A stretch of DNA of 64,000 bases from Symsagittifera roscoffensis (Eukaryota > Xenacoelomorpha > Acoela > Convolutidae). The translations under genes were made by a program, and so were the position numbers. Within the stretch, counting starts at the first letter, position 1, and each line of letters starts with the position of its first letter. The notes under the pieces were generated by a model. The model was given only the letters and a program-made list of their open reading frames with translations, was not told the DNA's origin and ran no database searches. This document shows positions 21,701 through 30,995 of this stretch, piece after piece. Where the stretch lies: contig NC_087064.1 in NCBI RefSeq assembly GCF_963678635.1, positions 36,403,716 through 36,467,715 of the forward strand. Direction: 5' to 3'.

Positions 21701-22437
21701 TCAAAAATGAGTTTATTGATCCAGTTTTTTCGAATTAAACCAAAATTTTTCAACCGAAATTATAATTTTCAATTTTTTTGGGAGTCGTTGCTTTCCATAA
21801 TTTTTGCGAGTTGTGTTGTTGTTACGAGTTGTTTTTTGTAGCGAGTTGTTGCGGTACACCAATTGGGAAACCTATAATATCATATTTTTTTCTCTTTGAG
21901 ACTAGACTTCGTTTTTGGTTTCCGTGAGTTCATAGGTCTTCGTCCATCTGCCAGTTAGCTGTTTTTTGGTTGAACGTTTAGGCGACAAAATGGCCAAACT
22001 TCACTTCTCATTCCAGATCTACGACATTGACAAAGATGGATACATATCCAACAGCGAGTTATACCAAGTAAATATCACAGTTGTTCACCTGTTTTTATCA
22101 ACTCAGTTTTACTATAGAATTTTTGAGCAGTGAAGGTATGTTCATTTTCCAGTACAAGAAGAGGTAATTCGGAATTTCACAGAATCAAATGAAAATGGAG
22201 ACGCAGAACTTGTTTAATTACCCTGAATTTGATAACTGTTAAGGTATTGAAAATTCTGAACAGGTATTGAAAATGATGGTGGGCGAGAATCTGAAGCCGA
22301 AGGAGTTGCAGCAGGTAGTGGACAAGACCATGTTTCTCACTGACACTGACGGAGATGACAAGATTTCATTCGATGAATTTAGTAAAGTAGTCGAATCCAT
22401 GGACGTGTTTCAGAAGATGGTAGTCGAAAACATTTGA
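15431..22437 (+). CDS. CnB: calcineurin subunit B (three exons)
   Basis: This is the regulatory Ca2+-binding subunit of the protein phosphatase calcineurin (PP2B). Exons 15431-15707, 21982-22067 and 22264-22437 join in frame to about 178 residues, near the usual 170. Four EF-hands are visible: [36 protein letters not shown] and [12 protein letters not shown]. The fourth has Asp instead of Gly at loop position 6. Family segments [29 protein letters not shown] and QKMVVEN are well placed. The N-terminus is odd: no Met-Gly, so the usual myristoylation site is missing, unless an unseen upstream exon supplies it. The start could be 15428, 15431 or 15437. Similarity to other animal subunits is lower than expected for so conserved a protein, so a divergent or testis-type paralogue is possible. 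Introns are 6274 bp (repeat-filled) and 196 bp. Confidence 0.92.
15708..16489. other. calcineurin B intron 1, proximal part
   Basis: AT-rich non-coding sequence; nothing recognised. Confidence 0.4.
16490..17240 (-). pseudogene. decayed Tc1/mariner-like transposase remnants
   Basis: Minus-strand translation near 16920 reads [10 protein letters not shown], resembling the conserved VMVWGGI segment of Tc1/mariner transposases. A related segment in another frame near 17100-17200 reads [11 protein letters not shown], loosely like the NP-ENLW box. Two diverged copies (about 16490-16670 and 17048-17240) share CAACCATAGATTTTGGAG, and a further fragment lies near 18055. All are broken by stops. The family call rests on short motifs only. 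Confidence 0.35.
17378..17982. mobile_element. nested inverted-repeat element
   Basis: Outer ends CACTAGTGGACAAAAT (17378) and its near complement ending at 17982 enclose a matching subterminal segment (TCTCTAAA, GCCTTT, TGTCCATTTT). Inside are two further inverted structures: 17557-17588 against 17752-17781 (GTCTGAAAGTGCCAGATTTC arm), and a 36-bp hairpin at 17812-17847 / 17874-17909. No open frame. Probably a MITE that received one or two others. Confidence 0.65.
18676..19043. mobile_element. hAT-type MITE with 8-bp target duplication
   Basis: Ends are CAGTAGCGTGCCGAG (followed by a run of C) and the complement of CAGTGGCGTAGGCAG. The flanks TGTGTAGT and AGTGTAGT match at 7 of 8 bases, the target-site length made by hAT transposases. 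The body is an inverted relative of the copy at 11435. No coding capacity. Confidence 0.8.
19456..19548 (+). repeat. three ~36-bp tandem repeats
   Basis: GCTATCGCGCTGAAATTTC-like units start near 19456, 19491 and 19528, with AAAATCCATTTT-like spacers. A small minisatellite inside calcineurin B intron 1. Confidence 0.6.
19549..21287. other. calcineurin B intron 1, central part
   Basis: No gene. A 17-bp direct duplication (CAAGCAGTTTTTGGTGA, about 20881-20916) and short stretches shared with 17782 (CCAGTTTAATCCGGGT near 19988) indicate more transposon debris. Confidence 0.4.
21296..21388. mobile_element. 93-bp mini-transposon with perfect 8-bp TSD
   Basis: GGATCTACTTAACAATCT at the left end is perfectly inverted at the right end (to 21388). 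Identical octamers AGATTAGT flank it at 21288-21295 and 21389-21396. The interior has a second hairpin (CCCCCTTTC-AA-GAAAGGGGG) and a run of 12 or more G. The 8-bp target duplication suggests hAT or P-like mobilisation in trans. It sits in calcineurin B intron 1. Confidence 0.85.
21982..22067 (+). CDS. CnB: calcineurin B exon 2: EF-hand 3
   Basis: An 86-nt exon that completes the Gly codon of exon 1, reads [19 protein letters not shown], then ISNSELYQ, and ends in phase 0. Acceptor CGTTTAG|GCG, donor CAA|GTAAAT. It covers the third EF-hand loop and its flanking helices. Confidence 0.88.
22264..22437 (+). CDS. CnB: calcineurin B exon 3: EF-hand 4 and C-terminus
   Basis: Acceptor CTGAACAG|GTATTG, phase 0. 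It reads [15 protein letters not shown], then the fourth EF-hand, and ends QKMVVENI then TGA. A partial duplicate of its first bases (GGTATTGAAAA) sits just upstream in the intron without a usable acceptor. Confidence 0.88.
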   Translation, partial: VLKMMVGENLKPKELQQVVDKTMFLTDTDGDDKISFDEFSKVVESMDVFQKMVVENI

Positions 22438-22970
22438 ACTGGAAACATAGCGAAGCATTCCTTATCTTTCTTCGTCTTTCTTTAAATATATTATGTCTAA
22501 ATTTAGCTTTTGTTCTTATGTCGTTGTTTTTATGTACGTTGTTTTTATGTCGGCCAGGTTGATATTCCAAGCTAAAATTGAAAGATATTTTCACCGATCG
22601 GCAAATGTTTTGGCCTTATCTAGCTGCCAAATTTTTTCAAAGGGTCGTATCTGCGGTGCAATTTAAAAAGAACAACATTTGATTTTAGTTGATCAGCCCT
22701 AAAATTTTCCCCATATACGCCAGAAAAGTTAAAGAAAATTTCTGAAAACTTTCTGAAACCCATTTTGAAAAAATTAAGATCTAAATAATACGTTTAGTTT
22801 AAAAGATTTGGGATAAAACTGAATAAATTGACCAAAATTGACCAGAATGTTTGGGACAAAACTGAAGGTGAGAAAATGCTATGGACTACTTTTTAAGGAC
22901 TAATGAAAATTATGATGCTATTTCGAATCTATAAAAATAGATAGTAAACAGCTAGTGCAGTCACATGAAA
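22438..22970. other. calcineurin B 3' flank
   Basis: Presumed 3' UTR and intergenic sequence. No canonical AATAAA stands out close to the stop codon. No repeat recognised. Confidence 0.35.
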
Positions 22971-22974
22971 GTTG

Positions 22975-23190
22975 AGTGGTGGCGAAGTGGTCACGTCTCA
23001 GCCTCTCAATGGAAAGGTCGAATGTTCGAGGCCCACCATGATCTGTGCTCGTCACTGGAGGGTGAGGCAACATTGTCCAGCTCAGAAAAATAGCCAGAAA
23101 ATTGCCTCTAGTTCTTAACCAGGGGCACAATAGCGGTTTTCCGTGAGGATCTGAACACCTACTTGGCCTTTTCCTTCGTGGAAAAATCTT
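22975..23190 (+). mobile_element. tRNA-derived SINE
   Basis: The tRNA-like head has a good A-box (GTGGTGGCGAAGTGGTCACG, 22977-22996) and B-box (GTTCGAGGCCC, 23024-23034), closed by CCACCA that can pair with the first GGTGG. A non-tRNA body (CTGGAGGGTGAGGC, TTGGCCTTTTCCTTCGTGG) follows. This is the classical SINE layout and differs from the tRNA-embedded elements elsewhere in the window. Only one copy is seen here. Confidence 0.65.
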
Positions 23191-25690
23191 CTAAACTTAA
23201 AAGTCAAATTTTGAGCCGAGAAAAGAAGTCAATTTATTTTGAAAAGTGGTAAACAGTTGAAATTGAAACTACGATGAAAGTCTTTTCGAATTCAACACCG
23301 AAGACAAGGTGTTTTTCAGTCTAGCAGTCAACTGTTGGGGTTAAAATCATCTGGTCACAAAAATTCAATCCAGAAACTAAAAGTTGCAATCAACGAAAGT
23401 TAATGATGAGTCATTAAAACAAAAGCTTCATAACAAATTTTTCATTTGTTTGCAAATTTTTTGTTGACTTACTTTAAAAAATCCAGGAGAGCTGATTCGT
23501 AAAAACTAAGGGTTTCAAGACTCAAACTCAAAGGGTTAGTTCAAATTTTTTCTTGCAATATTTTTGTTTTCGGCGTCTACATTAAAATTTTCAATTTTTG
23601 GGATAATTGCCGCTATTTATATGATTCTAAAAGTTGTTTTGATGATGATGACGGCGTTTCTCAGAATTTTTTCCCTGAAAATAAACTTCGTTCAATATAA
23701 ACGTAGAAGTTTTTGTGATTGTAGTTTTTTCGACGTTGTTTTTCTGTTGATTTATTTTGCTTTCGAGGCTTCCTTTTCGTTTTCTATCCGCTAACTTGCC
23801 ATCTTACATTGATGATTTAAAGTTATCCGGAAAACTGCTCACAAAATTAGACAAAAAATGAAAAAAAAGTTGCCGTAAATTCAACCAGAATTATTATGAT
23901 GCAGTATGTTTTGCGAAAATAGCAACCAAAATTTCACCCCAAAAATAGGTCGTTTTGGCTTTTTTTAGTATATCGAGAATTACGCTCAAAGTACCAAGTT
24001 AATTCATACAGAAATTAATTTGCGAGAAGCCTCCTACTCATCCCAACTATATTCTAGAAAGTTGAAATCTTGAAAAATCAGTGTAAGAGAACACACTTGC
24101 TTGATAGCCAAAAAGGTAGTTTTTAATCGAGTTCTTTGGTTAAAAACAAATTTCGCGCAAAGTTTCGGTAAGTATCGTTCTAGAAAACTATTGGGCTTGT
24201 AGAAGGCTTCCTGTGACATAATTTTATTAATTGACATGGTAGTTAAGCGTTATTCTTGATCATGTAAAAAGCCAAAATGCCCTGCTTTTGGGGTTAAGTT
24301 CTGGTTGTAGTTTTTGTAAAATAAATTGCATCATATTAATTCCGGTAAAATTCAAAGCCACTTCACTTTTTGCTCAATATAAACACAATTTGAGAAAAAA
24401 GCATTGAACTTTTTTAGTGTTTTTGTTTTGTCCTTTTAAGGGTTTTGCGGGCATATTTTTATTACGACCATTTGAAAAATGAGGAGGAACTTTTTATTCT
24501 GGTGTGTTAAAGTTTTTAATTTTTTTGTTTTCCAAGCAAAATCAACTACCACAAATATTCATCGGAGAGAGTTGAGTGGTATATAATATTAAAGCCTCTA
24601 TAGTCGTGATTAGATTGATCTTTTAAAATTTCAAAAATTATTTCCCAGTGTCGAGCCTAATTTAAATCGTAAAAATTTAGTTTTGCTCGATTAATGTTAG
24701 TTTTTTTGGAGTATTGGACCGCTATTTTGCAATGAAAAACTTCAAAAATTCAATATGCTCCAAAAATAAGTTGATTTTTTTGTTTTTCTAGTCATTTTCA
24801 ACAAAAATAGTTTTTCAGTTTGCTTATTTACTATGACTATCGAATATCCCCAAGCGCTAGTTTTTTTTCAGCTTCGAGTATCGCACCAAGCCAAAAAAAC
24901 GACCGTGATTTGAAAAAATTTTTTGTCGTATTTTTAGATAATGGTCGGAACATTCTGTGCCATTTGCGCAGTAAACAGCTATGGTTTTCTTTGAAAATGC
25001 TTCAGAATATTAATTTTTTAAAATTGTCTAGTGGCTGTTGTAGCATGTTTAAATCTGATTTTTGAGAGATGAGCCGTTACTTTAAGCTGTATTTGTGGAA
25101 ATCCAAATATATTTGTTATTGAAACTCTGACCAATAGGGCTGCAATGTGATACCGTGCTTGATAGGCTGAAAGCTTTTCTTTTATATACTAAAATGACTC
25201 AAAAAGCGAACCTACGCCACAGTTCATTCTGGTGACCCGTTAATGTTGTGGGAACTGAGAAAAAAATTAATTGCTGTCTATTGCACGAAATCATTGACAT
25301 TATTCTGTTTCTATTAGTATAGTTGCTTAGGCCAATTACTTAAGATATATTCTGATTTTAAATTGATCTTATTGATTAACTGTTAAATTGATGAATTGAG
25401 GCGTTCTGAATCGTGGTAATCGAGTAGCATATGGGCGCCCTTTATTTTTGACCCAGCTCGAAATGAAACGATCTCTTTTAAAAGGCTGTCTTCTCAACAA
25501 TAAAGGCAAACATATGCTGTACACGGCTCTAAAAACTATTAAATCACCCTATTTTTTGAAATATGTGCTGTTTTTTTTTAAAATTATTCTTATAAGTTCT
25601 TGCTTGTGAGCCAGTTTTTGACAACCTATCTTCGAGTCGCTTGTTTAAGCTATTTTTGAGCTGAAATGAAATTATTCGATTTCGTTTCAG
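23191..25690. other. intergenic, calcineurin B to PNPO
   Basis: AT-rich with only short low-complexity open frames. The part at 24240-24420 is a degenerate relative of 3240-3440. The part at 24524-24620 (GGAGAGAGTTGAGTGGTATA) recurs at 27326-27420. I see no gene or structured RNA. Confidence 0.45.
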
Positions 25691-25763
25691 ATTTGTATTC
25701 ACATGAATGCGTTTTAATCTGATCCCTGTAACTCGGAACTGCCGAGTGCTTCTAGACTGCAGA

Positions 25764-26462
25764 ATGAGCTCCTTAAAAGACATCCGTGTACCGTACGACT
25801 ACGACGGAAACTCCACCCTCAACGACACGAACTTTCGAAGTTTGAACCCCTTTGAACTGTTCAAGCAATGGATGGAAGAAGCGGTCAAAGAGCCGAATAT
25901 CAAGCAGCCGAATAAAATGGTAGTCGCCACATGTGACCAAAATGGACGCCCATCTAGTCGTTATGTTTTGTTAAAGGAATATGACACTGAAGGCTACGTG
26001 TTCTACTCTTGTCTAAACAGCAAAAAATCTAACGAGATCAAAGCAAACCCATTTGTAGCTCTTAATTTATACTGGGAATTTTTTCACCGCCAGGTGCGAA
26101 TTGAGGGAAAGGCGAGCGAGGTAACGCGTGATCAAACTAATGAATACTTCATTTCAAGGCCAAAAGGCAGTCAAATCAGTGCGGCAATCAGTCCCCAAAG
26201 CGACCCGATTCCAGATCGGAAGTTTTTGGAAGATGCTTACTCCAAACTGGAATCAGAGTACGAAAATAAAGACGCGCTGCCACTTCCGGATGACTGGAGT
26301 GGATTCAAAGTGGTGCCGGACTATTTCGAGTTCTGGGCTGGAAATACTGACAGGCTGCATGATAGATATGTGTTCGACAAGAGGTTGAGTGCGGACGCGT
26401 TTGATGAGAAAACGATGACTAAAAACTCGGATGGTTGGATTGTGTATCGAATTGCTCCCTGA
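25764..26462 (+). CDS. PNPO: pyridoxine/pyridoxamine 5'-phosphate oxidase
   Basis: An FMN enzyme that oxidises pyridoxine or pyridoxamine 5'-phosphate to pyridoxal 5'-phosphate, the last step of vitamin B6 salvage. From the ATG at 25764 it is 232 residues, a normal length. Visible family features are the N-terminal RVPYDYDG-L segment, NPFELFKQWMEEAV, the FMN-binding PSSRYVLLKEYD and FYSCLNSKKSNEI segments, FHRQVRIEGKA, RPKGSQISAAISPQSDPI, and the C-terminal FWAGNTDRLHDRYVF motif that contacts substrate and FMN. It ends RIAP as usual. An in-frame ATG at 25707 would add 19 unconserved residues. An acceptor-like TTTCGTTTCAG at 25680-25690 suggests that transcripts begin or are spliced at 25691. 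The coding region has no intron, unlike vertebrate PNPO. The frame is intact with no sign of decay. Confidence 0.95.
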   Translation: MSSLKDIRVPYDYDGNSTLNDTNFRSLNPFELFKQWMEEAVKEPNIKQPNKMVVATCDQNGRPSSRYVLLKEYDTEGYVFYSCLNSKKSNEIKANPFVALNLYWEFFHRQVRIEGKASEVTRDQTNEYFISRPKGSQISAAISPQSDPIPDRKFLEDAYSKLESEYENKDALPLPDDWSGFKVVPDYFEFWAGNTDRLHDRYVFDKRLSADAFDEKTMTKNSDGWIVYRIAP

Positions 26463-26607
26463 ACTAACTTCTCAACATTATTTTCTTGGTATATCGAGCA
26501 TTGTAGATGGAGAAAAACATTTAGAATTTATTTGAAAAGATTTGCTAGCATGGTTCTTAACTTATTGTAAATGTGAACAAAAACAACTAATGAGATGTCT
26601 ATTTACA

Positions 26608-26830
26608 CTTGCCAGAGCAACTGTGTTTAATCGGTAACTAGGTTTTTTTCCTGTCAACAACTTTTCTTAGACATTTTTAAATTGAAATTGATGTTGCTTT
26701 TTTATTGAGTCTTAGCAACTTCCAGACCTCTTCTCACTTTGCCTGGAGGTAATGCGGTTGCATTTGCACACCATGCTCTGGTTTTCGAGTACCGACAGGA
26801 CCTTGGTTTTTTCAGTGTCTGAAATTGAAA
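26608..26830 (+). mobile_element. tRNA-embedded SINE-like repeat, type 2, copy 2
   Basis: Relative of 1111-1330: head with GGTAACTAGG then a T-run, A-box-like TTTGCCTGGAGGTAATGCGG (about 26738-26757), B-box-like GGTTTTCGAGTACC (about 26780-26793) and TTTTTTCAGTG tail. About 75% alike, so old. Confidence 0.5.
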
Positions 26831-27183
26831 ATTTTAATAGTCGGACAATAGTTTGTTGGCTGGTGTTTTGTTGGCTTAGTTGCCGCGCCAAATTTTTTTG
26901 CGCTGTACGCAGTTTTCATTCTTGAAGTTTTTAAAATTTACTATCCCAGACTGGCATTTTTACCGTTTTTTGTTTGCTTAGAATTTATTCGGCCTAAATG
27001 ATTTCGGTTCATGTTTTGTCGGCTTAGTGAAATAATTTTGCATCGGGTAAAGGATAAAAAATGATTATCATTGTTTTGAATGAGTCAGGTCGGTTGGTAG
27101 AATGAAAGTTTAAGTTAAAGTTCAAACTTTTTATCGCTCAAAATTTTTTTTGGCTTTCTGGTTGTCGGGATTAATCGGTGTTT

Positions 27184-27300
27184 ACACTAGCGTTCAGCTT
27201 AGTGTATTATTATGAACCTTCTTTCTTTTCTAACATAACTCGCAAACAAAAGTGTTCATTAAAAGTGTTCCTTATTTAGAAATTTTACGGTAGCTTCATT
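27184..27300 (+). repeat. head module of the tRNA-embedded repeats
   Basis: TTTACACTAGCGTTCAGCTT followed by a pyrimidine tract and ACTCGCAAA matches the heads at 1622, 10034 and 27552. No tRNA-like part follows; the sequence runs instead into another dispersed repeat (27326-27420). Confidence 0.5.
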
Positions 27301-27544
27301 ATATTCGGATGTGGTGTTTTAGTTGTTCTTTTTTTCTAAGCAAAGTCAGCTCTACAAATAATCATTGGAGAGAGTTGAGTGCTATATCATATTAAAACCA
27401 TTTCAGTCGTGATTCCAAGGATGTTAAACATTGTAGAAAATTCTTCCAATGTCGAAAAAAACTGGTTGAAGTTTTTTCATTTTTTGCTCAATTTTGAGTG
27501 AAAAACGCGATCGAGTAATGTCCGTTATATGAAAATTGACTATT

Positions 27545-27840
27545 TTTTCACACTAGTGTATTATTGTGAAGTGTATTATTATAGCTTAGTGTATTATTAC
27601 GCCCCTTTTTTTCTAACCTAACTCGCAAATAAAATTGTTCACTTATTTGGAAGTTCCACTGTGTAGCTTTGGAAATTGTATAGCATCTGTTCTCCGCTTT
27701 ATTTGCGGCTAGTGTTTGTGACTTTCCAGCGTCCGTGGCTGAGTTGTTACTCTGTGGGATTCTCAACCTATAGGTTGAAGGTTCGAATCTCAGACGTAGC
27801 TGATTTTTTATTTGTTCGAGGCTTATTTCTAATTTTTGTT
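27545..27840 (+). mobile_element. tRNA-embedded SINE-like repeat, type 3
   Basis: Same head as type 1, but with a different tRNA-like module at about 27730-27802. It has A-box GTGGCTGAGTTGTTACTC, a possible variable arm AACCTATAGGTT, and B-box GGTTCGAATCTC (27780-27791). The first seven bases (GCGTCCG) can pair with CAGACGT at the 3' side with one mismatch, so a near-complete cloverleaf can be drawn. It could be a tRNA pseudogene captured by the repeat. Confidence 0.55.
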
Positions 27841-27879
27841 AATGCACTTTAAATAGCTGCTTTTTGTCGTGTTCTCGCT

Positions 27880-28600
27880 AGTGTTTGCGAAGCTTCGCCT
27901 CTGTGTCAACCACGTGTTGTCGGCTTAGTGAACGCTCGGAAATTTTAAAAGCTTGTTTAATGCTAGAGCTTGTGTTTCTCGCTTGTTTTTCTATGATTTT
28001 ATGACATCTGTCCTTTTTGATTTTTGGGTCAATTGGCGTCTAACCAGGCTTGATTGGCTCAGTGGATGCTCGGAAAATTTTATAAACTTATTTAATGCTA
28101 TTGGTTGGGCTTCGTATCTGTTTTCCTGAGATAAATTTTTTGTATTATTTTTTATGACATTCCTTTCTTTTAGCATTTTTTGTTTTCGGCTCAATTGGCG
28201 TCTAAAAACGCGTTATTGCTTCAGTGAACGCTCGGAAAATAGTATAAGCTTTTCTAATGCCTGTGGTTGTGTTTTTTGTCTGTTTTTTCTAAACGAATTT
28301 TTCATACTTAAAAAAAATGATTATTGTTATGACATCAGTGTCCTTTGGCATTTTTGATTTTCGGATCAATTGGCGTCCGAGCACGCGTTTTGGCTCAAAA
28401 ATAGCGCTCGCAAAATACTATAAGTTTGTCTAATGCTAGTGGTTCGGTTTTTCGTTTCTAGCTCTATTAGTTGTGGTTTATGAAAACAATTTACTTTGGC
28501 ATTTTTTGTTTTCTAATTTATTGGTAGCTAACCACGTGTTGTTGGCTTAGTGAACGTTTGGAAAATACTAAAAGCCTGTTTCATTAAATTTGAATAAAAT
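27880..28600 (+). repeat. five-unit degenerate tandem array
   Basis: A TTGGCTTAGTGAACGCTCGG-like motif followed by a TAAGCTT-TAATGCTAGTGGTT-like motif occurs at about 27920, 28055, 28216, 28391 and 28542, a period of 135-175 bp. Units also share CAATTGGCGTCTAA-CACG and an ATGACAT box. Old satellite-like DNA, perhaps grown from the tail of the adjacent tRNA-embedded repeat, whose CTTCGCCTCTGTGT motif recurs here. Confidence 0.65.
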
Positions 28601-28839
28601 TTTTGAAAGTTTTTTTTCGTCTGTTTTCATGTTTTTGTAACGCAAATGTTGCTAAGCTCCGTTTCGCTTGTTTATTTTTTATGCAAGCATATAACTAGTT
28701 TTTGTCTTATTTTATTTTAAGAAACTTTAGGGCATTTCAGGTGCTTTCATTCCTCAAATGATCATCTTGCCAGAATTATTTAAGTACAGAATCTTGCCAA
28801 AATCATCAAAGTAATTTGTTTATTTTTTTGTCGGACAAT

Positions 28840-29405
28840 TTTTTGATCTAGCCAATTTTGACTAGAATTTTTCATATTATCTGAAAGTTCTTGATGTCCT
28901 GAGGTCACTCCTAATGAAATTCTTACCTGTTTTACTTTTTAACTTATTTTTTCTAAAGTCATGGGGGCGATATGTTTGCGCGCTAATAACACATGAGCGA
29001 CGATTTAATTGGGCTCATTAGTGATTCTCAGTTACAATGAAATTAGTTTTTTGATTTTTATTAATAGACGGACTTATATCACTTTGAAGTTAACATAGCT
29101 TGTACATCTGTTTTTCCTCACTTTCGAGGAAAGTAGTGGAATATTATTGCTCGGGGTAGTTTTTTTCTACAGAAGAATTTTGACTTTTTAAGTAGCCATA
29201 TTTGATATCATCTGAAAGCTATTAATCTGAAAGCTATTGACCCGAGTTTGTTATGGAGGTTTAAAAGTTGCCAGTCTGGCCAATTTGGGATAAGTAACGC
29301 ACGATATATTTCGTGCTTTTAACGCTTAAGCGTGCAAGTAATCCGGCTCAGAGGTTAAAGGGCAGCCGAGACCGTCATGGCTTTGCCTTGGTAAGAGCAG
29401 TTTTG
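28840..29405 (+). mobile_element. hairpin-bounded repeat, copy l (degenerate)
   Basis: The order of the family is kept (TTGCTCGGGG, GACTTTTTAA-TAGCCAT, GCACGATATATTTCGTGC, TTAACGCTTAAGCG, GGGCAGCCGAGACCGTC, GAGCAGTTTTGTTT), but many bases have changed and the left hairpin is only CTTTCGAGGAAAG. The compensated GCACGA-TCGTGC stem in place of GCGCGA-TCGCGC is notable. Confidence 0.55.
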
Positions 29406-30995
29406 TTTCAAGAAAATATATAACCATCTGAAATTTCCTAAATTTGTCAGGTTGAACCTGTTCGAAGTTCATTTGATATGAAATAAATCCAGCTAGTTGA
29501 ACTAGCATTAAATTTTTAATAGACGCTTTTAATATCAAATGTTTTCGAAAATAGTAGTGAACCTGTATAATTTCTCTAGAATGGCGAACTTGTGAACATC
29601 AGGTCTCAATATTCAAAATTTGATATTTGAAGTTTTGCTCCCTATTTCTGTTTTAGTCGGAAAATTTCTCGCTTTTTAGAAAACCTTTGGGCGACAATCT
29701 CCGAAAAAGTTTTAAGAATTCAATGGAAGTGGGCTCAAAATATAATTGACGCTTGGCAATTGCCCAAATGAAACTTGGTTTTATGTATGTTAGGTCATTG
29801 GTCATTAGGTCATGTTAGGGTCTAGTGACTGGATATTCCTAATTGAGAAAAGCTGAGTCCCAATAAAGTTCTGAAATCGTGCTACTAATATTCAGTTGTC
29901 GCTGTGAGTCTAAAATTCAAATAGGAGACTGAAATTCTGAAGAAAATGGTAGTAACTTCATTAGCAAAAAGTAACAAAACAGCGTTTCAAAAAATCAATG
30001 GTTGAGTAATTTTGAGCCAATAATGCGAGAGAAAAGTTCAATCGTTTTTTACCTATAATTTGCTGAACAATATTTCGTAAAAAGTGCCCTGAATTTATTT
30101 TAAAAAGTTTGTATTGAACTGGATATATTAGTTTTTGAAGCTGCTCGTCGTTTTGCTTTATCGATTTTTTGTATAGAAATTTTGAATGTCATCTTATAAA
30201 TTTCAAGTTTGAGGGCAGAAATTGTTTTCGATGTTCGATCAAAATTTGAATTCCTTGTTCACAATTTAGAGGGAGAATTCTTGATCTTTTCACGAGGAAA
30301 GTTTGTTCACAAGTCAAGCTGCTTTTTAGAGTCCTGCAAAATCTAAATCAATAAAACTTTCAAGGCACGTTACCAAAAATGGAAGTCTCCTGACTTCTGT
30401 GATTTCGTTTGTGAACTTATTTTTCAAATTTTTCATTCTAAAAATCATAGAAAGTGACTTCTCGACATCATTCATCCTCTACACAACCACACAATAAGTT
30501 TGAAGACTTTGATCTGAAAATCATCCAAGTTCTGCTACAAAACCAGCTCTCATTTCAAAAATAAATTCCCCAGTTTTCTTGCGCGAAGGTTTACTGTATA
30601 ATTTTTGTTCCTCGACACAAATTTTGGCGGCACACTTGATTTTGTTTCATATTGAATCAATATTTTGATTCTTGATCTAATTAAAAAGGAGTGCTGACCT
30701 GATAAAACATTGAGAAAGTTATTGTCTTTAATTCATTTTGCGTGCATCATCCGAACTACAGAACTACATTACTTAATCAGTTTTATACTTTGCACCGCGC
30801 AGAGTTTAATCGTGCATTTTTTTACTGCTCACGTTACAAAAAAAGAATCAGTTCAATAATAAGTTCGTTTCATTTATATTTAGTTTACGATGTTTATTAT
30901 CTTATCATAATTGTTATCTGTCTTCTGAAACATTAGAGTGAAAAATTTTGCAAAAGTTCTTTGGTTTTATCTTTGGATTTGGAATTTTATTAAAA
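29406..30995. other. nuclear receptor upstream region
   Basis: No gene recognised. The last few hundred bases presumably contain the promoter and 5' UTR of the receptor gene, but I see no defined element. Confidence 0.4.

Noticed and set aside
25707-25763. Upstream start for PNPO
   Set aside because: The added 19 residues are not like a targeting peptide and the conserved part starts just after the second ATG.
27730-27802. A genuine nuclear tRNA gene
   Set aside because: A and B boxes and a fair acceptor stem are present, but the anticodon stem cannot be drawn cleanly and the module sits in a dispersed repeat head. I call it tRNA-derived.
30948-30995. Upstream start for the nuclear receptor
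   Set aside because: It would add a strongly hydrophobic 16-residue stretch not expected in this family, and the ATG at 30996 has a better context.
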